Shown here piece by piece: positions 39,950 to 52,734 of a DNA stretch of 64,000 nucleotides; positions within the stretch are counted from its first letter, which is position 1; every line of letters starts with the position of its first letter. The translations under genes and the position numbers were made by a program. The stretch is from Magicicada septendecula. Lineage: Eukaryota; Arthropoda; Insecta; Hemiptera; Cicadidae. The stretch is taken from positions 1,314,805,046-1,314,869,045 of the forward strand of contig CM068367.1 in NCBI GenBank assembly GCA_034769895.1. The letters are read 5' to 3'. The notes under the pieces were generated by a model that did no database searches, was not told the origin of the DNA, and saw nothing but the letters and a program-made list of their open reading frames with translations.

Positions 39950-41897
39950 AAGAGAGAGAGAGAGAGAGAGAGGTCATAAATTCCTTAGCGTCAACGACCC
40001 ACTGCAGGGTAAGTGTGAAACGAAACTCACGCATTCAATACCCTTACTACCCTTACTAATTACCAACAAAATGTGTTGTAACGGAACTCACTTAACAAAA
40101 CGTACAACTATGCCTCCACAAATAGAAAATTAAAAGTAATTAAATGTAACGGATTAAAGAAAACAATCTTAAGAATGTCCGAAAATTTAATAATTAAGTT
40201 AGATAATATTGGGTAAAATACCTTAGATAAGACTGGTTGTGTAAGATTACATTAACCGAAGAAAATAAATAGATATGAATATAATATGAATAAAATTAAA
40301 TAAATGGTAAATAAAAAACATTGCCGTGAAAGTACGGAATATTAATGAAGAAAATTAATAGCGAATTAAATAGTAAGATGAGTTATACGAAGGAGCAGAA
40401 GGAAATTGATCATTAAGGAATGAAGGTCACGAATGGATAAACAAATGAGAGTTATGCATACCCAGGAAATAAGTGATATGGATTGAAGCAAAAGCACCAC
40501 CAGGGCATGACAACATGAAGAACCCGAAAAAAAAAATGGGATTTCCTCGACCAAAAGGCACCAGAAAGCTGAAGTAGCTGTGATTAAGGAATGCTTGGAA
40601 TGGGATTATTAAGAATATACCCAAAGCACCGATATCCAATCTCTGGGAACTGCAAGTAAAGGGGTACGGGGTTATATAATAATGTCCAGATGCCTGGTAG
40701 GTAGATCGTTTGCAATTGCCTTGTATAAAATAGAAATATCATTCAGAAGCTTAGGGGGGCCTAGCAAAAATGTAAAAGAATTATTATAATTTGCTAGAAC
40801 AATTAATGAAATGTCTTAGTAGTAACACGAGATAAAAGAAAATAGAAATAAGAAAGCAAGTGTATAAAATGAATTATTTTAATGATTAGTTGTCATAGTC
40901 AATAAATGTCGTGTTAATGATTATGAATAAAAAAATTAACGATAATAGATGTCAATAAGAGTGAAGAAGATAGAAGGGTAAATGTTTAAATGATATATAT
41001 GTGAAGACAATTAATAGAATTGTGAGAGAAATATTTAAGTTGTATGTATTTAAGATCATGTTTAAGTAAGGACAACTTACAAGCTTAGTATAAAATTGTA
41101 TAATATAATTGTGTTCCAAAATGTTAGTAAATAGAAAAGAAAAAATGTGTTTTTCTGTGCAAATGCTAGCGAGATATCAGAAAATATGGACTAACCAGAG
41201 ACAGTAATAATAAAATAGGTTAGAAAACTATAGTGAATTAGGATATAGAAATACGTATTATTATTATTAATACCAATGTGCTATTTATAATTTAGTGATG
41301 ATAGAAAGTATGATGGTCACTAAGAATTCTATATATATGTGGTAAGTTTTTTTTTAAAGCCAATAAATTTGGAGATATTGATGCATATTTTAGTAAGTTG
41401 TGACATAAAATTTAGATGTATTAAAGGATACAAAGAAAATTAATCCTAAAGGCAAGAAATATTAGTACCAGTATCGAATAATTTGTGTAATTGAATTTTG
41501 TAGATATTGAAATATTATATGAAGAATAGTTAAGGAGAATTACAAATTTATTTTAAGATTTTGACTAAATATAAATTTGTAAATATAATACCATGTTAAT
41601 TAGAGTGAAAGAAAAACGGATTCATTTAGTATGTTGAAAGCGAAAGTGCTTTAGAGGGGCTGGGGTGTGTTTACCATTATGTAACGAACCTTTTTCTGTT
41701 ACGCTGAGAATATAGGTCAACGAGTAAATGTAAACAACACTATACTAGGTCCAATGAAGAACGAGCCACTACAAGGCAACACAAAGTACACATATTGGGA
41801 AGCAGATTTTGGCATTTAAACCTTACTGAAAGGGCGCAAAATTTTGGATCAATTTTGATGTACAGAGTCCATCCAAACTGACAAAATTTGGGGACAA
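39950..41897 (+). other. Internal non-coding part of the LTR element
   Basis: AT-rich sequence with an (AG)n run just after the stop codon (39951..39972) and no long frame. Purine-rich words occur at about 41654 (AGAGGGGCTGGGG) and just before the 3' LTR (AATTTGGGGACAA); either could be the polypurine tract. Confidence 0.6.
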
Positions 41898-44088
41898 TAT
41901 AACACAAAAAAAAATTTCGAAAAGTTTTATTCTATAATTTGCAGTAAGGAATGTCGCTGAAAGCAATAACGAAGGGTGTATGTGTGGAAAACATATTTTG
42001 TAAGGGACAAAAGGGGAACGAGCAAGCAAGCTGTAGTGACGGACAGGTCATAAATTTCGTAGGCAGCTGCGACGCGTACCCTGTTAACAGAGTTCACTGC
42101 TCCGGGTACGTAGAACACCAGTTTTTTGTGAAAACACATTGATTCCATAGAAAACTACATACAATGTGTACAGAGCCATTAAAGGAGAAAAGGCTTAACA
42201 ATGGTCAAACATACATGTGTACGCCAGCTGTCAGGAGAAAGCGACGAAGGGTGGATTGATTTGAAGGACTCCAGCGGTCGATGACAGGGTTTTGACCTTA
42301 CTTGGAAACGAAAGCGCAGAGAGTACGTCCAAACTCAAGGATGGGGTGTTGCCTGGCAATTAAAAGAAAAAACCAACTTTCAAAGAAGGGTAGGCGAGGC
42401 CCTTGAACAACAATAGATAATAACGGCAGAGCGACGAAGATGAGAAACAATGAAAATGGAAGAGAAACTCAGAGTTGTCACTGAAGACTTTAAAAAAAAA
42501 AAACGACAGATACAATTTATTGCTGCGTTGGCTGGAAATGTCGACGACCTCAAAATATGAAGCAAGGGAAGAAGCTGGTGGGGAACCAGAAGCCCTATCA
42601 GAGAACGCCTTTGAAAAAATAGGTGGTATTTGGACTTGGAGGGAAAAATATGAAACCAATAAGGACACGGCGTCGTTGGAATCAGAAGTCTGGTGGGAGA
42701 TTTGTTAAGGAAAATATAGGAAGGGGTTCTAACTAAAATACGGACGCGAGAGGAGTTCTAACTAAATTTCGGACGAGAGAGGAGTGAAGTCCGTGACGGG
42801 AGAAATTAGCGTTTTATCGAACTTAGAATAATTCGATACACAGTGTGAGAAGGTAGTTTTCAAACTTATAACAAAAATTAATACAGTCATTACAAGCAAA
42901 CGAACTATGAAGTAGAGTCACACTATTAGCCTACCAGTGAACATTAACTGAAACAAATAGTTATCAGACAATAATGTAATTTCAGTGTATAAAAACACTT
43001 TATAACAATAACTTTTAAGAACGATTAACAACACAAATTACATTCATGAACACTTAATAACCAGACATACCGCAACAAAGGTGCGTAATAATAATTCAGA
43101 TTTGAAATAATTTACGATGTCGGTGTACAACGCTAACTTTTATTCATAAATTATAATCCGAATGCGTGGAGTTGGTGAGTGAAGTGTCTGTGAGTGACAT
43201 CGTGGAATTCATCCAGTGCCATCTATCATCTGGAGGTGTTATCTGCACGATTCTAGAACGATCGACATGGGGGAATCATCACCGCAACTACCGAGTGATT
43301 GGATATTCGAATACCAAGTATAGTAAAACATGTCTTAATTAATTTAGATCCACTGTCTGTCATCTCAAAGAATCCACACACAATAAAATTCAATAAAGTA
43401 ATCGTAAGGGAATTAAAGAAATCGATTCTAAAGTTTGCGTAGAAGTAAAAATTATCATTGTTTATCAGTTTGGAGTAATGTTTATTTCCAAGTTCTAAAT
43501 GAATCCGTAATTACAAAATATAGTAACAGCTTAAGAGATATTCATATTAAGAATTCATAAGATGAGGCTAAACATTATAATTTACTTAATGTACTAAACG
43601 CAATTGATGAATGATCATTAATATGCAACCATTAGATTGAGAGTTTGGATAACTAATTTTATTACTGTATTATTTTGATATGTACAATTTAATGAGTATT
43701 CAACTTTATTACTGTATTATTTTGATATTTACAATTTAATGAGTATTCAATTTTATTAATGTATTATTTTGATAGTTACAATTTAATGAGTATTCAATTT
43801 TGTTAATGTATTATTGTTTGATATTTACGATTCAGCCATGAGTATTAAATTTTGGTAATGTGTTAAATTTATATATTTACAAGTACTAATGAGTACGTAG
43901 AATTTTGTGCTATCTTAATATTTACAAGTAATAGCAAACTAATGTGAATAAATTTAAGAGTTATCAGTAGCAATGAGCATTTATTATTTTTTAACCCTGA
44001 GATAAAGAGAATAAACATATAAATTTAATGTTAAATTGGCGTCCACACGCGGGACATTAAATAGATAATAACAAAAATTATTGTTAAA
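41898..44088 (+). repeat. 3' LTR (2191 bp)
   Basis: Nearly identical to 36282..38472, with the same length and the same internal 47-bp array (43654..43895). It is followed by AATT. Confidence 0.9.
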
Positions 44089-44679
44089 AATTTTACTTCT
44101 TAATTTTTTAAATCAAAATAAGGACCACTGCTGGTACAAAAAGTATGTTGTGTAGTCGATATGGGTAAACGCTCAGCAAATGACATTTCTCTCAAAGAAT
44201 TCATAATTGACGTTTTTGTAGTTAGTCCGGTGTCTCTAAAAGGAACGCATTTATTTCAATAATAAACTCTCTACAGTGTTTAAAATGTTTAGTTTTATAT
44301 CTTGCAGTAGGCCTGTGAACTCCGGGAGAAAAGCGATCGATCTATTCGTTTTTTGTCTTATTAATTTTCATCCGTGTTTTGAATGAAACAAACGTTTGTC
44401 TGCATTAAATTTATGACCGTGTCAGCTACAAAAACATACAAAGCAAAGTAATTTAATGCTGGTGTAAAAATTCAGCAAAATTTGATGCTTCAAATGTACG
44501 TATAAGAAAATCTAGAGTTTATATTAAAATATATTTTATTGTGGCCATATAAACCGTCAACACCGGTTAATTGCTCTGTGCAGAAGTTAATATGTTTAAT
44601 GTTTCCTGTTTTTATAGTGTCGGTCGTAAGCTCAAAACGGATTTCTTCATAACAGCCATTAAGGAAATCTAATAACGTA

Positions 44680-44872
44680 AATCTTTTTGCGGTAAGAGAG
44701 CGAAACCAGTACATCTGACATATACATACTGTACGATCATGTGTGCTTCAACGACAATGAAAGCTCTTTTCGGAAGGCTTATGTGTCCCAGTTTTTCGTA
44801 CTCTAGTTTTTGTTCTTACACTCCGCCTCTGTCACCACTTCTATACGCCCGATGACTTTTCTGCGTGAACTT
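44680..44872. repeat. Dispersed duplicate, copy A
   Basis: About 190 bp including CATGTGTGCTTCAACGA, GCTCTTTTCGGAAGG and CGCCCGATGACTTTTC. It recurs at 47622..47816 in the same orientation at roughly 85% identity. Confidence 0.85.
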
Positions 44873-45671
44873 ATTTTGTATTTTTTAACATCTACTTCTT
44901 AAACTGGTCATCTACTTCTTTCTTTACCTCTGGTTGAAGCTTACCTGTCCTATCACTTCGATGTGTTCTCCAAGGATTGTAAGTTACATATTTCTTATTA
45001 ATGCGATGGTATTTACTAAGGAAGGTTGCCAATTAATTCATCACCCAAGTTTTCTTTCGTTGGAGGCTACCAAAGGTGACTTGGAGGCTGCCAAACATTT
45101 CCTGTTTCAAAACAAAGGTATCTTTTAATTCTCAGTTACCCCAAAGAATTCGTCCTCCAAAGAAATTTTCACTCAAATAACAAATACATGTAATGCCAGC
45201 ATCCCAGTTTCGTCTGTCCCTCATGACGGAAATATGGGATTGGGAGAGTCTTCAGTCTACCCTAGATCTTATCCAGTACTTTTGTAGCGTAACGGAAGAA
45301 AACGTAAATACTATCACACGACAAGCGTTTGACGTCACCTCCTCTTTCAAGAAATGACGTACATGAGTATTAATTATTTACACATTGAGGTTCATCACTT
45401 TACAACTATGTAAAAGGGTTATCCATTAAAAGAAAATTAATTAGCTTCAAGCGACTATCGAAATATAAATTAATAAACATGTCCATAGTTTTTACTAAGG
45501 ATAGTGTTCGAGAAGACGCGCATAAGGTAGCAAGGCTATCTCTTGTGTTTTCGGAATATCGTATGTGACAGACAGGTGTCATCTTGTCTGAGAAAATAGT
45601 TTATTGAAATGAATAAAGTGTACAGTCGAAAATTAACAATAATATAAGAAGAAAAAGGAAAACAAGCCGAA

Positions 45672-45962
45672 ATCAAGCAGGCAGCCGAAATGAAATTTAT
45701 AAGAGGGACGCAAGGTTGTTCTCTCTTTGATCGGAGAAGCATCGAGGATATTAGACGCGATTTAAACATTGTATCATAGCACCAGAAGATTGAAGACCAC
45801 AGAAGGAGATGGTGTCAACACTTGAACCGCCTGCCTGATATCCGTCTACCTGTGGCTGCCTTGGGTTTATCACCCTACTGGGAAGAGAGATGACGGTAGA
45901 CCGAGGAGGAGATGGGTTCCGGAACAGGTCTAAGGTCGAGTCCTTGGAGTGGTGGTGATGAT
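45672..45962 (+). mobile_element. LINE 3' end, same family as 4150..5019
   Basis: The + strand reads QAAEMKFIRGTQGCSLFDRR, EDIRRDLNIVS and GRPRRRWVPEQV and ends in a short GTGGTGATGATGA tail. It matches the last 300 bp of the LINE at 4150 closely at the DNA level. Similar A/G-rich words on both sides (GAAAAAGGAAAAC and GAAAGAGAAAAAC) may be a decayed target duplication. Confidence 0.8.
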
Positions 45963-46243
45963 GAAAGAGAAAAACACAGTTGGAGGGATTCTTGAAGCCT
46001 ACGATGGTAAGGTTTATTATCTCTGCTGGAAAATCGCATTTAATGACTGAAGGTAAATCAGCGAAAAGGAGTGTTTAAAGACATCAGTTCAGTCGTACTC
46101 TGTTGTTTCACAATGAAGAAGTTAAGTCAAAACGCTATCATTCGAAAGAAATAAACGGATTAAGCGAATATGTATTTTAACGATACAGATTATACGGGGG
46201 AAACAAAATGCGGATTTGGTAGGACGAGAGACGCGACAGAGTT

Positions 46244-46631
46244 TTGTTAAGAAGATTATTATATCGACTACTGTTTCAAACGTTTCTTCTGCATTTCGGT
46301 GCTACAGACTACAGTATATTTGTTAAGAAGATTATTATATCGACTACTGTTTCAAACGTTTCTTCTGCATTTCGGTGCTACAGACTGTACAGTACATTTG
46401 TTAAGAAGATTAATATATCGACTACTGTTTCAAACGTTTCTTCTGCATTTCGGTGCTACAGACTGTACAGTACATTTGTTAAGAAGATTATTATATCGAC
46501 TACTGTTTCAAACGTTTCTTCTGCATTTCGGTGTTACAGACTGTACAGTACATTTGTTAAGAAGATTATTATATCGACTACTGTTTCAAACGTTTCTTCT
46601 GCATTTCGGTGCTACAGACTGTACAGTATAT
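46244..46631. repeat. Minisatellite, five 78-bp units
   Basis: Unit TTGTTAAGAAGATTATTATA...CAGTACAT. The first unit is 76 bp and the next four 78 bp, nearly identical. Because 78 is a multiple of three, two frames stay open across the array (135 and 153 codons), each with a 26-residue repeat. That follows from the unit length and does not show coding. Confidence 0.95.
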
Positions 46632-47420
46632 TTATTCGTAGACTTTATTAATATTCACCCGAATCAATCACGTACGGTATTAATGTTTTATAAATATCGT
46701 CAGGCAGACGAAATCAATATCTTCCTCATCGTCCCATCTTTTACCGTCGTGAGAGTTTAATATCTAATTGTTGTTTCCAGACTTATATATTTTCGGATAA
46801 CTTAATTATGTTTAATACATAGAGTGAATATCCAATTCCTATTTTCATAAATATATCCGCTCATTTCATTGGACGTATGCCTTTCTATTTTAATCTCTGC
46901 TATAAGATTATTCCTGTTCTGGTTACAAGTCGAAAGTCTGCCTTATTAATTTGTCTTGATAACCTACCGTTTACCTTAATGTAGGAGCGTTCGACTTGCG
47001 TGACACTATGTTCGATCTCTTGGATTGTTTTCGATCAGTACGTCTCAACGTCAAAATTCAGATGCATTACTGTTGGGTAGTGGCCACATAAAAAGTATAT
47101 ATAGCTAGCTTCATTTTAGTGTGTTTGTGTTTTTTGTTATTACTATTCTGACTGTTGATAATCTTATGTTTATTTCGGATTCTCTATAATCTGTTGTTAA
47201 TTAACAACGAACCTAATTATATAAATGTTGGCACTTTATTTTTAGTGTTTAATTACAACTAATAAAATCGACATGTAACATCAACATACTTATTAAAAAA
47301 ATCAGTTAAGAACCAGAATTATATGCAGTATAATGTTCTCGAACACTTCGAAGGAATCATTACTGTAAATTTACTTTCGTTACTTCTGAACCTATTCTAA
47401 GGCGAAAATTATAATAATTT
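46632..47420. other. Unassigned intronic sequence
   Basis: Nothing recognised. Confidence 0.35.
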
Positions 47421-47500
47421 ATTACGATGTAATATATTATAATAATGTATAATATATGATAATAATGTATAATATATTATAATAATGTATAATATATTAT
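47421..47500. repeat. AT-rich tandem repeat, four 20-bp units
   Basis: Unit AATAATGTATAATATATTAT, with small variation in the first two copies. Confidence 0.85.
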
Positions 47501-47621
47501 GATTACTTTTTCTTATTAAAATAAATTTTTAATTTTTTTTCACTTTTCTTTCTTTCTTTGAGTATTTATCATAATAATTTTAATAAACTTTTAAACGTAG
47601 AAGATTATTTAGACAGTAAGC

Positions 47622-47816
47622 TCTTTTAGCGGATAAGAAAGAGAAACTTCAGTATATCTTACATATACGTACTGTACTATCATGTGTGCTTCAACGAAAA
47701 AGAACGCTCTTTTCGGAAGGTTTATATGTCCCGGTTTTGCGTACTCCAGTTTTTGTTCTTCCAACTCCTCCTCTATCACCACTTATACGCGCCCGATGAC
47801 TTTTCCGCATGAACTT
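47622..47816. repeat. Dispersed duplicate, copy B
   Basis: Second copy of the segment at 44680..44872, 2.9 kb downstream in direct orientation and 0.4 kb before the second host exon. Confidence 0.85.
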
Positions 47817-48222
47817 TTCCAAGACACAGTGATCGTAAATGTCGGCTGATTGAGATAGAAGACATGTACCTGAGACACACCAATGTTACGAATGTTTATT
47901 AATCAAAATGGGGACTAGGTACTGCTAGGTACTGGTGGTGTTTCTGTGTAAAATAAGCTTCTGAACCTCCATGTGTGTAGTAATGTGTAGCAGGAAGTGC
48001 CCGCAGAACGAAAATCTATCTAATAAGTGTAAAAGTATTATTAAAGTAAATGGTACTCAGTAACGCGTTAAAAAATTAAACATCCATTGAAATTGTAAAA
48101 TACGTTATACACGGTATAAAGCTGATGTCATGAAATAGTAATCCGGGGTGGCTCTGTGTGTGTGTTGTGACAGCGTGCGTTAATTAATCCCATACTGTAC
48201 GGTTGTCCGTTGTCTGTTGCAG

Positions 48223-48351
48223 GTGACACATATGTGGCAGAACAATTCTCGTGAGGAACACCCAGGTCTGCGGCCAGAGGGCTGTTTCTACACGGGCACA
48301 GTGAGAGACGACCCGCACTCCGCCGTTGCCGTCAGTCTCTGCCACGGAATG
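48223..48351 (+). CDS. ADAM/ADAMTS-family metalloprotease, prodomain exon (second of two)
   Basis: A phase 0-0 exon of 43 codons lies between a TTGCAG acceptor and a GTAAGT donor. It reads VTHMWQNNSREEHPG, then EGCFYTGTVRDDPHSAVAVS and SLCHGM. The GCFYTGxV...SxVAVSLCxG block is the conserved cysteine pair and beta-strand core of the M12B prodomain, where the two cysteines are normally disulfide bonded. NNS is a possible N-glycosylation site. Both ends are phase 0 and join exactly to LPRLK of the exon at 23964, giving a continuous prodomain. The next expected exon (more prodomain, furin site, then the HExxHxxGxxH protease domain) was not recognised before the window ends, so the downstream intron exceeds 15 kb. 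Confidence 0.85.
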
Positions 48352-49294
48352 GTAAGTAGCCACATCTTGTTACTTTTTGAATCAAAGCTAAGAAATTTCC
48401 AGGAGAGCCTTCAGTGTGTCGTTTCTGTCAGAAGGCTCTGGATTCTGGACCGTAAAAAACAGGCTACAGAGGTTTAATAAAGTAAAGTAAGGAGTGATCG
48501 TTTGTTTCTAAAAGAAAATATTACACGATAAAAGGCAGTTATTCACTTAAAACTTTAAAAGATATATAGAAGTCCTTTGCTTTTCGGCTCTTGAGGCAAT
48601 ATACTCTTGAGTCGTTTTTTCCATGAACATTTTTTGGTTCACTAGCAGCATAGACTGAGTGTTTGTGGATTACACGAGAAAAAAGCGGGTGCAGGTGACA
48701 CTGTCTTGTTATGCTTAAAAGAAAAACGGATTATTTTATTTGTTGCGGCACATAAGGTTTCTGACGAATCGGTACATACAATTGGTTCTCATTGCCGTTT
48801 GCGAAACAAGAACGATGTCATCTATCTCGACTGTGTCCCCGTGTGCATTGTGCGCGTGCATATGCATACGTTTTAGCAATTTATTTGTATTCCTTTCCTA
48901 TACATGGGGTTAAAGATATGTAAATGAAGCCGACCGAAAGTATACGTGGAATTAGTTGGACGTGTCTAATATGGAATGTTGTTTTCAATATGCATTGACC
49001 TGCACCAAGACCAAGATTTTGTCTGCGGTCTCAGACAATACGCGTGCGTTGGGAGCGGCATTGGTGCTGTGTTTCTACGGACGAGGGTCGTATCCGGTTG
49101 TTTTGGAACCGCTGTTACTGCCTGCCTCATTTACATTGTTCTGCCGTTTTATCGGCGGACTAAAATAACGATCAGATCAGAGTTTTCGGCAAAACTTCAA
49201 ACATTTTCCAACTTCTATCCGTATTTGGATCGCACGTTGACAGACAATTGGAATTCAATGAAAATGTTTATAATGATGGCAAACACTACATGGT
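48352..49294. other. Start of the downstream intron
   Basis: Begins with the GTAAGT donor. The 120-codon frame at 48976..49338 has no recognised domain. Confidence 0.4.
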
Positions 49295-50327
49295 CAGGGG
49301 CGCAGAACCAGGATTTCTTTCTGGGGTGGGTTTTATAGGGGTTCTGAGGGGGAGGCATACATTTCTGAGAACAAAACTATAAAAATTGTTTAAAAATAAC
49401 TCGTTATTTGCTTTTTATTTTGTTGTAATCAAGAAGATAACTGTAAAAACTCGAGGGTTACATTAATGAACATCGAAAATTTAATAAAATCATGAAACAA
49501 CAGAAACTACATCTTACGTTGCAATGTAAATAAAATAAAGTATACCTTGAAACTCGCGTTGATTATATCCCATCTGAAATTAAATCGGTCTATCCTTCTG
49601 CCACAGAAATTTATAAAAGGTTTTCATAAAATGGGCAGTACACACTCTCAAAAACAAAACTTTCAAAATCGTGCTACGTAATTGCCAAGTAGGTTTACGT
49701 CATTAATCGGACATCTTATTGAAGTAACCATACAAATCAGTTCCTGATAGACGCTATGTAGGTCCGAACGACGCCTTAGGGCTTAGGTTTTCGTACGTAC
49801 GGAGTAACTGAAATATTTTAAGATTTTTAATTATTGATCTATTTTCGAAATGGTAATAAAGTATTGAATTAAAAAATAGGAAATTAATAAACATATAAAA
49901 AAATCGTGTACATACGTCGGTTTAAGATTCGAAAGTCGAGCAAAACATTTTTTTAAACGCAAATTTTTTAAGTTTCTTTGAACCGTAAATTACTTCACCG
50001 TAAATACCGAGGTGGACACACTGCGAGCTAAATGAACATTGGAAGGCTATTAAAAAAAAATTGTACATGACTTCAAAAATTGGAATAAAAATTTGAACCA
50101 TCCTTCAACGATCAGACAGCTGTTTATACAAAACGATTTCTACTCGAAAGACGGCTGTCGATTATCACAATTTAAAATTTCTGTTACTCACATAACTAAT
50201 TAGCTTATTGTTTAATTTAACTTCTGCGACTACATTTTTACTAGCACATTTTTTATTCTAGACATTCCCAATTTTCTTTATCCATCGGGGGGGGGGGGAG
50301 GTAGCCTCAATAACCCCTCTCGCTGCA
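49295..50327. mobile_element. Decayed hAT-like element
   Basis: Starts CAGGGGCGCAGAACCAGGAT, a common start of insect hAT-type elements. It ends near a poly-G run followed by GTAGCCTCAATAACCCCTCT and CGCTGCAC, resembling a worn inverted end. The expected 8-bp duplication (TACATGGT on the left) was not found on the right. Confidence 0.5.
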
Positions 50328-52734
50328 CTATTGCTTACTGGTTTTAAAATAGCAAAGTCACTAAATGACAGTTATCGATGGTTAGGCAAACGTTGGTTAC
50401 AATAAAACCATGTTCAGCTAACTTTTAGAGGTCCTAGAAGTAGATCTCCAGTGCTTAAGAACACTGAAAAGTTTTGTCGTGTATTGTAAATATGAAGTAC
50501 GAGGCCTTCTTGGTTCCGCAGTCGGACGAGCCAATGGGCGAGATAGGAAAATACATTGCGCTTATGGGTTTTACGTTCGCGATTTGAAAACCTCGATCGA
50601 TAAAAATGAAGCACTAGATAAGCCTACAGAATGTACACAGTAGTAACAGTATTTTAATTCTTCATTATTTGGTATATTTTAAATAAATGTAGCCCAAAAC
50701 TGAGTCGGTAAAAATAAAAAACGTGATAAAACCATCGCACACTCGATTTAGTAGGTACGTTTACAATATAAACTATCCTTACGCGAGACGTTCTTGCTCC
50801 TTAACAATAATTTTTTTTATACGTGTACTCAATGTCACGTACATAATGCACATGCTATTTAAATTTAATAATATCCTAGTCATAACACTATAAAAAATAA
50901 TATTTCACACCAAATTTTAATTTTTTTAGTCGTGAGTCATAAAAATTAGCATGCGAGAAACTTTTCCCATGTGTATATGGAAAAATACAGAATACATAAT
51001 AGATGTGTATTTTCAATTATTTGGACTGATGGATGAAGAAAGCAACAGAATATTCAAATATTCAATCTGTGAAGCAGTGTAGATGGTCTACGATCGAGAT
51101 TTCTGGAAACGTTAGTCACCAAAATGAAACGACGGCGGAGTACACTAATATCTTGTGCAAGTCAAAGGGGTTCTTAACAAAATAATTAACACATTCTAAC
51201 AAAGGTGCATGAGGCCTGAAACACTTTAGTAATTGTTTGTTTTCCGCTTCTGCTACTTTAAACAATTTTTGAGACCACAAAAAAATAGCATATTGCAAAA
51301 GAAACCGAGTATGCATAACTGTAGGACGGTACAATAATTTTACATGCTAAAAGTAAAAATACTTTCCGGAAATAACGATAAATAATTCATCGATAACCGC
51401 CATTCCATGCAGCCATCTTTCTTCGATTCCTTTTATGAGCTCGTCTTTATACGTTTCAATGACGTCCGTTGCATAATATCAAAATGAATCATTGTTGATG
51501 TTTTTTTTAGCAGGAGCCCGTGTTTGTGTTGAACACGTAATACCGAGCGATGGTGGTTGCTTGGCGGCGGCACTTGCATTCAGTAGTTTTTGCTCCATTA
51601 CTGTGTCTAATATTGGAATAATGCTGTAGAACCGAAGGTTATACATAGAGGAGGAGAAAATAATTTTTTTTTCCTCGATCCACTCAAATAAGGGCCAGCG
51701 TTGTTGTTTAACTTTAGAATAGAGTAGTCCTTGTTACTACAAACTACACTTAAAGCGGTGTACGTATGGCTATTTTTAACTGAGGGGCCGTCGAACTCCA
51801 CCAGTCGCAATAACAAACCATAACAAAGGCAAAAAACGCACGTAACTTTAAGAGGGAGAAGAAACCGATAAATCTCTTGTCAAAGCTTTTATTGCTTGCT
51901 TATTTCTTTTCGACTTTTTTTGTGTTTTTTGAAACTGTAAAAAAGCGAGGGGAAACGAAAATCCTTTTCTACTTTTTTTTACACGAAGTCGTGAGGGTAG
52001 TTGAAACGAGACAGTCTACCGAAAAATTAAAGGAGATACCCTTTTCATGTTTCCTGAATAAGGGATTGTTGTGTTCACATCATCGAAGAGGTTGTACAGC
52101 TATAACAACTGTGAACAATAGTAATTATATGATTATTATAAAGTATTATAGCTTTTGAAAAACCACTGAATTCATGAAAAGCTCATGGATAAGTTCAAGA
52201 CTAGATTATGATTTCAAATTTTTGTATTTATCTCCTTGCCGGAAAGCTGTAAGCTGTATCTGGATGGATTCATACGTTTCGTTATAATACTAAATGAAAA
52301 TAGACAAGATTTTTTGTAATTTTCTAACTTTTAAAAATAGGCCTAATAGATGCAATTTTTCCAAATTTTGATAATTTTTTACTTCTTTAAAAACATTGCT
52401 GTTGACGATAACTGAATTTACACTGCCTGATCAAATTTACAGTTTCATTTGTTGTAAATAAGTATTTTTAATTACTGTAGCCTAATGGCAGGTTTCTCAT
52501 AATTGAACGATGGAAGCGAGTTCTCAATTTAACTTGGCCGTTTTGCGTTTGTCTCTTTGTGTGTTTGGAATATCTCTTACGATAACTTTTGAACACATCA
52601 ACCGATTTTTGTAAAACTTACACACGTCTCCATTCCTTTTACCCTGCAGAACCTTACGGTTTGTGAGATCAATCCCCGTATAAATGGGGGAAGGGAAACA
52701 AAAAAGTGAGGGGTCAAACTTTGGAAAAAACGAA
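50328..52734. other. AT-rich sequence, nothing firm
   Basis: No gene supported. From about 52520 the words CGTTTGTCTCTTTGTGTGTTTG and CTTTTGAACACATCAACCGA suggest the edge of an old dispersed repeat that continues into the array at 52735. Confidence 0.35.

Larger units (their letters stand above)
36282..44088 (+). mobile_element. Young non-autonomous LTR element carrying an RRM gene
   Basis: Two direct repeats of 2191 bp (36282..38472 and 41898..44088) bracket a 3425-bp internal region. LTR ends are TATAACA and TGTTAAA (imperfect inverted repeat). AATT flanks both sides (36278..36281 and 44089..44092), a 4-bp target duplication as in Ty3/gypsy-type elements. A primer-binding-site-like TGGCGCCGCACCGCACGG starts one base after the left LTR. 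The only long frame is 38612..39949. No protease, reverse transcriptase, RNase H or integrase signature was seen in the remaining 1.9 kb of internal sequence, so it would depend on another element. By eye the LTRs differ at about three positions, which points to a very recent insertion. It looks whole as a two-LTR element. Confidence 0.9.

Noticed and set aside
41654-41897. Alternative start of the 3' LTR at the purine run AGAGGGGCTGGGG
   Set aside because: The left repeat begins only at 36282, both LTRs then have exactly equal length, and AATT flanks fit those ends. The purine run was noted as a possible polypurine tract instead.
46244-46631. CRISPR-like array
   Set aside because: Direct units abut with no unique spacers, and the window is eukaryotic.
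46244-46760. 135- and 153-codon frames with 26-residue repeats
   Set aside because: Explained by the 78-bp unit length of the minisatellite. No domain, start context or splice support.
48976-49338. 120-codon frame after the second exon
   Set aside because: Separated from the exon by stops, with no homology; it runs into a hAT-like element end.
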